Below are positions 28,314 to 36,569 of a stretch of 44,039 nt of DNA, piece after piece. The DNA lies in NCBI GenBank assembly GCA_027021445.1, contig JALUUH010000071.1, forward strand, positions 1 to 44,039, written 5' to 3'. This DNA comes from Gammaproteobacteria bacterium. GTDB lineage: Bacteria; Pseudomonadota; Gammaproteobacteria; S012-40. The translations under genes were made by a program, and so were the position numbers. Each line of letters opens with the position of its first letter. The first letter of the stretch is position 1. Under the pieces are notes generated by a model that did no database searches, was not told the origin of the DNA, and saw only the letters and a list, made by a program, of their open reading frames with translations.

Positions 28314-28979
28314 TTAGGCCCAACTATTTGAGCTTTTACCTCTTAGCTTAGGCAAAATAAGACCGATTAGAATCCCGAGTATAACGACGCTTGCACCGGT
28401 TAAGAACCAATTTCTTTGTCCGCTAGAATCAAGGCTTTCACTTTCAAGTCTTAATCGATTGAGTTCGCTAGAGATAGCGGCATTTTCAGTTCTAAGGGTT
28501 TTGTTTTCTGTTTTTAATTGCAAGGGCTGCTTGGCCATTTGTTCCAATTTTTGCTTTTCCTTGACTAGCTTTCGGTTGCTTGAGTCTAATTGCTTGCGTT
28601 CTTTTTCAGTGTCTCTTAATTGGCTACGTAATTCCGCTAGTTTTTTCCTGAGGATTTTATTTTCCGGTTGGGCCTGGTCGATCTGAGCGAGTGCGATTTC
28701 GAGTTTAGCTGCGCTAATGGGCTCTTCGGTTAAAAACCGATGGGGTATCCAGCCTTCGAGTCCGTCGGGAGCGCGTACTAAATAATATTTTCCCTCTCCT
28801 TTATGTAGTATTTCCAGTTTTACCCCACTTTTTACCACCCGAAGAGGGGGGAAATCATCGCCTTCTCCTTCTCGAATTGACACATAGAGTACATCCGTTA
28901 CATATTGCTCTTCTGCCTGTACTGGTACTACTGATATATAAATCAGTAGTACCAGTACAGCATTAAGTACGCGCTTCAT
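28314..28979 (-). CDS. SH3-domain membrane protein, YgiM / TIGR04211 type
   Basis: A 221-residue protein with this order: Sec signal peptide (1-22, ending VPVQA); bacterial SH3 domain (about 25-85, VTDVLYVSIREGEG...GLEGWIPHRFLTEEP); a long coiled coil (about 95-180, Leu/Lys/Glu-rich heptads); and a C-terminal transmembrane helix (about 192-210, FLTGASVVILGILIGLILPKL) followed by a short basic tail. The SH3 domain and coil would therefore face the periplasm. This is the architecture of E. coli YgiM. RBS AAGGAG lies 7 bases before the ATG. The signal-peptide codons contain a perfect 19-base inverted repeat. Its role is probably cell-envelope related. Confidence 0.92.
   Translation of the reverse strand: MKRVLNAVLVLLIYISVVPVQAEEQYVTDVLYVSIREGEGDDFPPLRVVKSGVKLEILHKGEGKYYLVRAPDGLEGWIPHRFLTEEPISAAKLEIALAQIDQAQPENKILRKKLAELRSQLRDTEKERKQLDSSNRKLVKEKQKLEQMAKQPLQLKTENKTLRTENAAISSELNRLRLESESLDSSGQRNWFLTGASVVILGILIGLILPKLRGKSSNSWA
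28917..28960. repeat. Perfect 19-base inverted repeat inside the YgiM-like signal-peptide codons
   Basis: Left arm CTGTACTGGTACTACTGAT (28917-28935), loop of six bases (28936-28941), and a fully complementary right arm (28942-28960). It covers codons about 7-21 of the leftward gene, so the mRNA can form a very stable hairpin about 20 bases after the start codon. Confidence 0.9.
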
Positions 28980-29291
28980 TACATCTCCTTGTCGAACATC
29001 CTTAGTTGCTGCGGTTCTATTATATACCTCTGAAAGCTTCGCAAATATTTCATCGTAAATATGGTATTGGCGCTATCGACCGCTACAGAGTGATGCTTTA
29101 TTTTTTGAGTATTCAAGTGCTCATTTGTGATTAAGGTTTAATCGTGGCTTGCTAAAAACTTGAATGAACCAATACTATTGTACTCATTTATACGCAGTAA
29201 TATAGCTCATTATTAAAATCTTGCATTTGTGTTCATATACTATGCTATTTCGAAGAGTAAGCTTCCTAGGAGATTGTCCTCGGACAGGCTT
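28980..29291. other. 312-base intergenic region upstream of the YgiM-like gene
   Basis: AT-rich. Contains a likely -10 for the YgiM-like gene (TATAAT on the minus strand, 29019-29024) and, at its right end, the composite palindromic repeat (from 29262). No open frame or RNA gene is supported. Confidence 0.5.
29019..29024 (-). promoter_or_regulatory. Candidate -10 element for the YgiM-like gene
   Basis: A perfect TATAAT on the minus strand, about 40 bases before the ATG at 28979. The -35 is unclear. Confidence 0.4.
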
Positions 29292-29295
29292 CTAG
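29262..29295. repeat. Dispersed palindromic repeat, copy 4 (composite)
   Basis: CTTCCTAGGAG (29262-29272) and CGGACAGGCTTCTAG (29281-29295) form an imperfect hairpin with CTAG at both ends (11 of 14 arm positions pair). The TAG stop codon of the lipoprotein gene (29292-29294 on the minus strand) lies inside the repeat. Confidence 0.75.
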
Positions 29296-30746
29296 CCTCC
29301 AGGCACAGCCACTGATCGCTGAATATATTGGCTATAAGTTATGCCATCTATAAATATCTTCAGATCGATATGTTCTAGCAATTCTTCCATTTTTTTATGC
29401 CCGGCTAGGTAGCTTAATTCCCAGTTTATGGGTTTGGATGCATCAAATCCCAAATCATTTCGCCAACCACTAACAGATGTTGGCGGAATAAAGCGAAGCG
29501 TTTTTGCTTCATTTGCTAGAAACCAATGAGGTGATACCGCCACTCGCCACTCAAGTTGAGAGATATCGGGGTCAGTGTCTTTTTTCTTCTTCCACTTTGC
29601 AGGGCTGCCGGAAAATGTCCAGCGAAATAAACTCGCATCGCCCAATGCTTGGTCGCTATAGTTTGGCCATGAAACATTGATGTCAGATAATTCACCATTT
29701 GCTTTTAGGACAACATTGGCGATAGTGCTAGGAACCGACGGAATGCTGAGCGTTAATTCTTTGGCAAGTGAACTAAGGGAGATAACTTCGGAAGTCACTA
29801 GGCCTTTTTCATTAAATGTTTGAGCCGATACTTCATGGCCTTCTTTGGGCAGAATAATAAATGTTTTTGATTTATCTTCAGATTTATTTCCCGCATCATC
29901 CACAATCACATATTCGGGTAAACCCTGGTACGAAAATGCTGCGGCATTTTGTTGCTTGAACAATTGCATATAGGTATTGTTTTCATTGCGAAAACCTGCC
30001 TTCGATAGCCAATTAGTACCAAGGGGTGCATTATCAATGATAATTTGTACTTCGTCAGATGGTGCAGAGCTGCTGACCAAGCATGTAGGTTTGGTTAAAC
30101 TGGTGCAGTTGAAATTTATATCTAAACGAGCACTTTGGTCTAAAGCTTTATTAAACGACGGCTGGCCACGAAAAAACTTTTCTATTTTGAATTCTTTTTC
30201 TTTATTGGCGAAACCTTTGTACGCCAGAATATCTCCCGAATTTACAGGACGGGTTGTTGCGTAGGAATCATAAGCTTGGATGCGGTTATCTGTCCCAACA
30301 GTTATATAAGCTAACTCGGGTTCCTCAGCGGTAGTATTAATACCCGATATGTTGCCATACAGGTTACGTAGAAGCTCTGATTCACTAACATCTCTTAGGC
30401 AATTATATTCAAACTCACGCACCTCTGCAGCCAGCGCATAAAAAAGATGTATACGATGCGGTTGGTGCTCACGTGAAGACGGACATAATAAGCCAATGGT
30501 TATTCTTTTATGTGGATCATTGACGACATAAGAAATGGTTCTCGGATCAAAAGCACGATTACCAATACTTAGAGCATTCCACTCAGAGTTGACACCGTCT
30601 TGCACCATTATGACAAACGCATTACTCTCGATGGTGACAGATGCGGTTGTATTATCGATACCGGCATTTCCGAATAGTAATTCATCAGTACAAGAAGTGA
30701 TTAATAAGGACAAAACAATAAGCAAATAAAGTTTATTTTTCAGCAT
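29292..30746 (-). CDS. Putative lipoprotein of unknown function
   Basis: A 484-residue protein with a type-II signal peptide: MLKNKLYLLIVLSLLITSC, lipobox LITSC with C19 as the lipidated residue. The following residues (TDEL) put Asp two after the Cys; the +2 residue is Thr, which by the usual rule favours the outer membrane. The rest is beta-rich without motifs I recognise, in several apparent segments, with cysteine pairs in LCPSS / YNCLRD and FNCTSLTKPTCLV. No enzymatic signature was seen. The stop codon lies within a dispersed palindromic repeat. The neighbour upstream is a hydantoinase-type gene on the same strand, 61 bases away; no functional link is apparent. Confidence 0.72.
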   Translation of the reverse strand: MLKNKLYLLIVLSLLITSCTDELLFGNAGIDNTTASVTIESNAFVIMVQDGVNSEWNALSIGNRAFDPRTISYVVNDPHKRITIGLLCPSSREHQPHRIHLFYALAAEVREFEYNCLRDVSESELLRNLYGNISGINTTAEEPELAYITVGTDNRIQAYDSYATTRPVNSGDILAYKGFANKEKEFKIEKFFRGQPSFNKALDQSARLDINFNCTSLTKPTCLVSSSAPSDEVQIIIDNAPLGTNWLSKAGFRNENNTYMQLFKQQNAAAFSYQGLPEYVIVDDAGNKSEDKSKTFIILPKEGHEVSAQTFNEKGLVTSEVISLSSLAKELTLSIPSVPSTIANVVLKANGELSDINVSWPNYSDQALGDASLFRWTFSGSPAKWKKKKDTDPDISQLEWRVAVSPHWFLANEAKTLRFIPPTSVSGWRNDLGFDASKPINWELSYLAGHKKMEELLEHIDLKIFIDGITYSQYIQRSVAVPGG

Positions 30747-30807
30747 GTTTTTTCAATGTTCTCTGGAGGATGTTGTAGTCAATATTTCGGACAATTTGCT
30801 AAAACTT

Positions 30808-32757
30808 TCAGTGCTCATGCCTTGAAAGCAATAAGTTACCCATTTTATCAACCCGGCATGACCAACTGGGGCTAATGTAAATTGTTGATACTTCTTCGGT
30901 TATTATTAAGGGGCCGATGTATTGCTCGATACTTAATAAGCTGCTTCTGGTTACAACTCTCGTTTTATGGTCGCGTTTGTCAAGATTTAAATCCAAGTTG
31001 TTTACATTCTCTGATTTAAGGGTAAATTCTGGCTGAGGCCCGCTCAGTTTAATCCGCATATTCACCAGTTCAACGTCTTCATCTAATGTATGACCAAATC
31101 TAAGCTTATGCGTTTCATGAAACGCGGTAATACTTTGTCCGATGCCGTTCCATGCAATATTTAGCGTGTACGACTGGCCGCAGTAGCGTAAATCTAATGA
31201 GCGTTGAATGGTAATTTCTTCGGATTTGACGCCTTCGGTCATTAAAGCTTGAATACCTTGCATTTCTAGTTGGAAAAAATTTTCAGTTAAGGTGTTTTTG
31301 GGAATGGTTTTTAGTCGCCCTATTTTTGTTTTCGATAAATTTCGGCTACGTTTCGCCACTAGCATGCCCATGGCTGATAATACGCCGCTATGAATCGGTA
31401 CCATGGCTTCAGTAATCCCGAGGTGTTCAGCCAAAGCACAGACATGTAAACCACCGGCGCCGCCAAATGACATAAGCACAAAATTTCTAGGGTCAATGCC
31501 GCGTTGTATTGAGATAACACGTAATGCCTGGGCCATGTGCTCGTTTGCAATATCAACGATTCCCTGCGCGACTTGATTAACCGTTAACGACATTTGTGCA
31601 GCAAGTGGGCGCAGCGCATTGAGTGCTGCATTACGGTTGAGCGCCATTCTGCCACCCAAAAAAGCATCGGCTTGTAAGCGCTCTAACACCAGATTTGCAT
31701 CAGTTACTGTAGGCAATTGACCGCCTCGGCCATAGCAAACTGGGCCAGGATATGCGCCCGATGACTGGGGGCCAACTTGCAGCATGCCCGCACTATCTAG
31801 AATCGCTATAGACCCACCTCCTGCACCAATCGTATGCATATCAACCATCGGAACGCCAACAGGGTAGCCCGCAATCATACCTTCATTGGTTAAATTTATT
31901 TCTCCATCAATTAATGCCACATCCGTTGAGGTTCCACCCATATCAAAGGTTAGTATGCGTTGTTTAGCCGTTAGCTCGCCAAGATATTTAGCGGCGTTTA
32001 ATCCACCAGCGGGGCCCGAAAGTAATAGATTAGCGCCCTTGTTTTCTACCTGCTCAGAAGATATCGTACCTCCAGAGCTTTGCATTATGGTAATCGGGGC
32101 AGCCTGTAAGCCTGTCTTCAATTGGCTTAGATAAGCTTTAACTAGAGGGCTTACATATGCGTTTAACCATGTTGTCATTCCACGTTCATATTCATTTATT
32201 TCAGGTAATATTTCTGACGATACTGAAACAAAATAGTCATTGCATAATGCCTGGTATAATTTTTGTTCATAGCGGTCATCGAGAAAGGAAAACATTAAAC
32301 AAATTGCAATTGAGTCGGGAGCGAGTGCTTTGAGCTGATTAACTAGAAGGTTTACCTCATGCGTCGTTAATTCAGTAACTACGGATCCATCCGCAGCGAG
32401 TCGTCCACCGGTTTCTAAACAATAGGCTTTCGACACAGGGGGAGACGCTGGCCTGGGTTGCAGATTAAACAATTCTTTACGCGCCTGGCGCCCAATGGTT
32501 AACAAATCAGCTAAACCATGATTGGTTATAAATGCAGTTTTCAGCCCTTTTTTTTCCAGTACGGCATTGGTTGCTACGGTTGATCCGTGAATGATTGCGG
32601 TGTTGTTTATATCGACGTTTAATTCAGAAATGCCTTGTAATATAGCATTTTCAGGTGCATGTGGAGTTGATAAAACCTTATGAATAGTTAGTTGTTGATC
32701 ACGATATAATACAAAGTCGGTGAAAGTGCCGCCGGTATCGATGCCTAAAAAACTCAC
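30808..32757 (-). CDS. Hydantoinase/oxoprolinase HyuA-family protein (stand-alone)
   Basis: A 649-residue protein with the actin-like ATPase fold of HyuA. It begins SFLGIDTGGTFTDFVLY (phosphate 1) and shows GSTVATNAVLEKKG, then ILTFDMGGTSTDVALIDG (phosphate 2) and LMSFGGAGGLHVCALAEHLG. Family members use ATP to open cyclic imides such as N-methylhydantoin or 5-oxoproline, usually with a separate HyuB subunit. No HyuB gene is found beside it, so substrate and activity are uncertain. It is slightly shorter than typical HyuA (about 680-700). It is divergent from the Gld-type ABC cluster, and a palindromic repeat begins 9 bases upstream of its start. Confidence 0.88.
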   Translation of the reverse strand: MSFLGIDTGGTFTDFVLYRDQQLTIHKVLSTPHAPENAILQGISELNVDINNTAIIHGSTVATNAVLEKKGLKTAFITNHGLADLLTIGRQARKELFNLQPRPASPPVSKAYCLETGGRLAADGSVVTELTTHEVNLLVNQLKALAPDSIAICLMFSFLDDRYEQKLYQALCNDYFVSVSSEILPEINEYERGMTTWLNAYVSPLVKAYLSQLKTGLQAAPITIMQSSGGTISSEQVENKGANLLLSGPAGGLNAAKYLGELTAKQRILTFDMGGTSTDVALIDGEINLTNEGMIAGYPVGVPMVDMHTIGAGGGSIAILDSAGMLQVGPQSSGAYPGPVCYGRGGQLPTVTDANLVLERLQADAFLGGRMALNRNAALNALRPLAAQMSLTVNQVAQGIVDIANEHMAQALRVISIQRGIDPRNFVLMSFGGAGGLHVCALAEHLGITEAMVPIHSGVLSAMGMLVAKRSRNLSKTKIGRLKTIPKNTLTENFFQLEMQGIQALMTEGVKSEEITIQRSLDLRYCGQSYTLNIAWNGIGQSITAFHETHKLRFGHTLDEDVELVNMRIKLSGPQPEFTLKSENVNNLDLNLDKRDHKTRVVTRSSLLSIEQYIGPLIITEEVSTIYISPSWSCRVDKMGNLLLSRHEH

Positions 32758-32766
32758 ACTGCTATA

Positions 32767-32802
32767 CTCCTAGGAGCCTGTCCGAGAACAGCGGAATCTA
32801 GG
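32767..32802. repeat. Dispersed palindromic repeat, copy 5
   Basis: CTCCTAGGAGCCTGTCCGAG (32767-32786) continues as AACAG, matching copy 1's outer arm in inverted orientation. It can fold as CTGT/ACAG with CCTAGG and TCTAGG outside. It lies between the divergent HyuA-type and ABC ATPase genes, where promoters are expected. Confidence 0.8.
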
Positions 32803-32823
32803 TTTAACGTCAGCAAGCAGTAT

Positions 32824-33783
32824 TTGGATGAGAAACTAGCAATAGCCATGTCAAATGAAGCCCTAATTGTGGTTGAAAATGTATCACGTTTTTATGCTGA
32901 GCATACTGCAGTGAATAATATTAGTTTTACCGTAAAACGCGGTGAAGTGCTCGGTTTTCTGGGGCCCAACGGTGCGGGGAAGTCCACAACGATGAATATA
33001 ATTACGGGAAATCTCGCACCGACAGAGGGCAGGGTTCTAATTAATGGAATTGATATTCTCGATGCACCTAAGGAAGCAAAAGCAGAACTGGGCTATCTTC
33101 CGGAACAGCCCCCGCTATACCTTGATTTAACGGTGAACGAATATCTATTATTTTGCGCCAAAATAAATAAAGTCAAACTATCGCACTATAGAATGACGAT
33201 TGACGCTGCAAAAGAACGTTGTGGATTGACCCAAGTGGGTAAGCGGCTGATAGCCAATTTATCCAAAGGTTTTCAACAACGCGTAGGGCTCGCACAAGCC
33301 ATATTGCATTCTCCGACTATTATAGTATTGGATGAGCCCACCGTCGGCCTAGACCCGCTGCAAATTCGAGAAATTCGCAAACTCATTGGCGAATTACGAG
33401 CAGACCATAGTGTTATTCTTTCCACTCACATCCTTCCTGAGGTACAAACACTTTGTGATAATGTATTGATTATCAATAAAGGCCGGTTAGTATTGAGCGA
33501 CAGTATTAAGGGCTTACGCCAACGCATGCGCTTAGCGATTTTACGCGTTGCATTTTTACGCCCACCAAGCTGCGAGCAATTGATGAATATTAAATTCGTT
33601 GACCAAGCGCAGGAATTAGGGAATGGCATTTTTAATCTTCATTTCCAGCCAGGGGAAAGCCCAGCTGAAGAATTAGTTAAGGTAGCAGTCGTCAATGATT
33701 GGGGGCTTTTTGAGCTGGTACCGGGACGGTTATCGCTCGAAGATGTTTTTGTTGATATTACGATGAACGAGCAACTAGATTAA
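32824..33783 (+). CDS. ABC transporter ATP-binding protein (GldA-like)
   Basis: A 319-residue ATPase. Walker A GPNGAGKST, Q-loop LPEQPPLY, signature LSKGFQQRVGLAQ, Walker B IIVLDEPTVGLD and H-loop STHIL are all intact, so it should hydrolyse ATP. A C-terminal extension of about 90 residues is typical of ABC-2/GldA-type ATPases. The first ATG (32824) is used; a second at 32848 (MSNEALIVVENV) is equally possible, and neither has a clear ribosome-binding site. It heads a tight cluster with the permease 11 bases downstream, then GldG-like and DUF4340 proteins, all probably one complex. Confidence 0.93.
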   Translation: MDEKLAIAMSNEALIVVENVSRFYAEHTAVNNISFTVKRGEVLGFLGPNGAGKSTTMNIITGNLAPTEGRVLINGIDILDAPKEAKAELGYLPEQPPLYLDLTVNEYLLFCAKINKVKLSHYRMTIDAAKERCGLTQVGKRLIANLSKGFQQRVGLAQAILHSPTIIVLDEPTVGLDPLQIREIRKLIGELRADHSVILSTHILPEVQTLCDNVLIINKGRLVLSDSIKGLRQRMRLAILRVAFLRPPSCEQLMNIKFVDQAQELGNGIFNLHFQPGESPAEELVKVAVVNDWGLFELVPGRLSLEDVFVDITMNEQLD

Positions 33784-33794
33784 AATTATCCAGC

Positions 33795-34544
33795 ATGTTG
33801 ATGTTACATATCGCTAGTAAAGAGTTTAAAAGTTTGTTTATCTCACCCTTGGGATGGTCAATACTCGCCGTTGTACAATTTATTGTTGCTTATTTATTTC
33901 TCAGTCAAGTCAATCTTTATGTTCAATTTCAACCAGGCCTCAGTGATAGCCCAGGCTTAACTGAGATTGTTGTTTTACAAACATTTAATAATGTAGCGAT
34001 TATTCTTCTTTTGGTTATTCCGTTGTTAACGATGCGAATGTTGAGTGAAGAATTTCGTAACAAAACAGTTTGCTTGCTATTTAGCGCTCCCATTTCAATG
34101 ACTGAAATAATAATCGGCAAATATCTTGGCTTACTAGGATTTATCGCATTATTGCTAGGCATGATCATGCTTATGCCATTATCTTTATTAATTGGGGGCG
34201 TACTGGACTGGGGCCTGATTTTTTCAGGCATACTTGGTTTGAGCCTACTATTAAGTAGTTTTGCGGCAATCGGTTTGTACATGTCTAGCCTAACGTCTTA
34301 CCCCAGTGTTGCCGCAGTAACGGCTTTCGGGGTATTGCTTGGTCTCTGGATCATTGATTGGACGCAAGGAACGCTGGATGAAAAGTATCAAATTGTACTG
34401 GGTTATATCTCCATTTTTAATCATTACGAGTCATTGTTAAATGGGGTATTTAGCAGCAGCGATGTGGTCTACTACTTGTTACTAATTATTACTTTCATCA
34501 CATTAAGTGTTAGACAATTGAGCGCATATCGAACTCAATACTAA
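33795..34544 (+). CDS. ABC-2 type permease (GldF-like)
   Basis: A 249-residue protein with about six transmembrane helices (including WSILAVVQFIVAYLF, NNVAIILLLVIPLLTMRML and FIALLLGMIMLMPLSLLIG) and the ABC-2 permease motif RMLSEEFRNKTVCLLFSAPIS. The membrane partner of the upstream ATPase. Its stop TAA shares its last base with the ATG of the next gene (34544), indicating coupling. The substrate is unknown. Confidence 0.92.
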   Translation: MLMLHIASKEFKSLFISPLGWSILAVVQFIVAYLFLSQVNLYVQFQPGLSDSPGLTEIVVLQTFNNVAIILLLVIPLLTMRMLSEEFRNKTVCLLFSAPISMTEIIIGKYLGLLGFIALLLGMIMLMPLSLLIGGVLDWGLIFSGILGLSLLLSSFAAIGLYMSSLTSYPSVAAVTAFGVLLGLWIIDWTQGTLDEKYQIVLGYISIFNHYESLLNGVFSSSDVVYYLLLIITFITLSVRQLSAYRTQY

Positions 34545-35956
34545 TGCGAATAAATTCAAAAACAAAACACCACCTTAGAATTCAGAATATTATATTTATT
34601 CTTCTCTTTGTAGGCATAGTGTCGATGATTGCTTGGTTTAGCACGCAGTTTGAAATTACAGCCGACTGGACGAATAACCAACGTAACACACCGTCAGCGG
34701 CTACGGTAGCATTACTAAAAACCATTGAATCACCGATTAAATTTACCGCTTTTGTTGCTGATAATAGCTCAGGCTTACGCCAAAAAATTGAATATTTGAT
34801 AGCTCTTTATAAGCGCGAGCATCAGAACATTCAAACATTCTTCGTTGATCCAGTTACTGAGCCGAAATTGATTCGTGACTTAGGCGTTAATCGTGATGGG
34901 GAGCTATTGATTGAGATAGATAGTCGCAAGGAATTTGTGCAAGCACTGAATGAAGAAACCATCACCAATACGATTCAAAAACTCGTACGCAAAAGTAATC
35001 AGCAAATTATATTTATTCAAGGACACAATGAACGCAGCGCTCTGAGCCATTCAAACTATGACTTATCGCGTTTTACTGAGCATCTTAGAAATCGAGGATT
35101 GCTGACTAATACTCTAAATCTTGCAGATAACATGGAAATTCCTGCTGCGACTGCGGTGTTGATTATTGCCGATCCGCAAAAAGAGTTTCTTCCGGGTGAA
35201 TTGCTTATTATCCAAGACTATGTGGAACAAGGTGGAAACTTGTTGTGGCTTGCAGAGCCCGACGGGTTCAATGGTCTAGATTTGTTAGCGGAACAATTAG
35301 GCATTGAATTTTTGCCTGGTGTTGTTGTCGATCCCAATACCCAATTGCTCGGTATTAGCGACCCAAGATTTGCATTAATACCTGAATATCCCTTACACCC
35401 TATTACCCAAAACCTCAATAGCATCACCATTTTCCCTATTGCTATGGCCATAGAGTTTATTGGTATTGAGGAATGGGATGGCGAAAGTTTTTTGGATACA
35501 TTGCCCAGAACTTGGTTAGAGGTTGATGATTTGGAAGGTGAACTCAAGCAAGACCTCCATGATATGACCGGATCATTTTCAGTGGGCTATGCATTAACCC
35601 GTGCAACTGTCTTGGATACTGAAATTATGAATGACGAACATGGCGGGGACGCAGATGACTTGGGAATAAATGATTCACCCGATAAAAATCAGCGCGTTGT
35701 AATTATTGGTGATTCTGATTTCATATCTAATGCCTATTTAGAGCAAGGAGATAATTTAGACCTGAGTTTAAATATCATCAATTGGTTAACCGAGGAGGAT
35801 CAATTTATTGCTGTTCCCGCCCGCATTAGAATAGATGGGAGGCTAGAACTGAGTATCTTTGCGCATAAAGTGATGGCCTATAGTTTTGTTATTATACTTC
35901 CTGTGTTGTTGCTGCTCATTGGCATAGGTATCTGGCTAAAGCGTAGAAAAGCATAA
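34544..35956 (+). CDS. GldG-family protein (ABC-associated periplasmic domain)
   Basis: A 470-residue protein with an N-terminal membrane helix (about 12-32), a large periplasmic domain of the GldG/PF09822 type (TPSAATVALLKTIESPIKFTAF...; NQQIIFIQGHNERS; LLIIQDYVEQGGNLLWLAEP), and a C-terminal membrane helix plus basic stop-transfer tail (VMAYSFVIILPVLLLLIGIGIWLKRRKA). Located within the Gld-type cluster, 1-base overlap upstream and 2-base gap downstream. In Bacteroidetes, GldAFG is linked to gliding; in gammaproteobacteria similar clusters occur without gliding, so the function is open. Confidence 0.9.
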   Translation: MRINSKTKHHLRIQNIIFILLFVGIVSMIAWFSTQFEITADWTNNQRNTPSAATVALLKTIESPIKFTAFVADNSSGLRQKIEYLIALYKREHQNIQTFFVDPVTEPKLIRDLGVNRDGELLIEIDSRKEFVQALNEETITNTIQKLVRKSNQQIIFIQGHNERSALSHSNYDLSRFTEHLRNRGLLTNTLNLADNMEIPAATAVLIIADPQKEFLPGELLIIQDYVEQGGNLLWLAEPDGFNGLDLLAEQLGIEFLPGVVVDPNTQLLGISDPRFALIPEYPLHPITQNLNSITIFPIAMAIEFIGIEEWDGESFLDTLPRTWLEVDDLEGELKQDLHDMTGSFSVGYALTRATVLDTEIMNDEHGGDADDLGINDSPDKNQRVVIIGDSDFISNAYLEQGDNLDLSLNIINWLTEEDQFIAVPARIRIDGRLELSIFAHKVMAYSFVIILPVLLLLIGIGIWLKRRKA

Positions 35957-35958
35957 AT

Positions 35959-36468
35959 ATGGACAGACAAACATGGACTAATGCAGCGTTGGGTCTGTTC
36001 TTACTATTGTTAATATTTTCAGCTATCCATGACTGGCGCGAGCCTGAAAAAATAAAACCGCAGCATTTACTCATTACTCAAGACGAAGAAATACGCAGTA
36101 TTAAAATTATTCGGCAAAGCGAAAAAATAATCTGGTTTGAAAAACAGGGACAACATTGGTTTTTAAAGAGTGGATCTATAGATGAGCCTGAAAATCATCT
36201 TGCCGATCAACAGAAAATCGATCAAATGCTTGGTTTTCTGGAAACTGAAGTGTTTAAAAAATTTAAAGTGCCAACGCAAGAGCTCATTAAATTTGAACTG
36301 GATAAGCCAAGAATCGCGGTGCTATTCAATCAAACGAAAATAAGCTTTGGAAGTGTTAACCGCCTTACACGACATCGTTATATCAATATCGATTCAGCAA
36401 TATATACAGTGAGTAATGCATTCTATCCCTATTTCATTGCAGCAGAAGAAGATTATATGGTTAAATAA
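35959..36468 (+). CDS. DUF4340 domain protein (Gld-type cluster partner)
   Basis: A 169-residue protein with an N-terminal membrane helix (about 7-22, WTNAALGLFLLLLIFSAI) and a periplasmic part typical of DUF4340 (IRSIKIIRQSEKIIWFEKQGQHWFLK...). It begins 2 bases after the GldG-like stop, so it is surely co-transcribed. DUF4340 proteins commonly accompany GldFG-type genes. It is shorter than many homologues (300 or more residues), with only one visible DUF4340 unit. Confidence 0.85.
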   Translation: MDRQTWTNAALGLFLLLLIFSAIHDWREPEKIKPQHLLITQDEEIRSIKIIRQSEKIIWFEKQGQHWFLKSGSIDEPENHLADQQKIDQMLGFLETEVFKKFKVPTQELIKFELDKPRIAVLFNQTKISFGSVNRLTRHRYINIDSAIYTVSNAFYPYFIAAEEDYMVK

Positions 36469-36569
36469 GTTTATTGCATAATCCAAAATTTCGCAGTTGG
36501 CCGCTACGATATCAATAGCATGCTTTTAATGGCTTCTAGCGCGGATGATTTTTTATTAAGAGGAATAAT

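Noticed and set aside
28931-28948. CTGATATATAAATCAG inside the 19-base inverted repeat as a LexA-type site
   Set aside because: It lacks the CTGT/ACAG ends and lies within coding sequence of a non-SOS gene.
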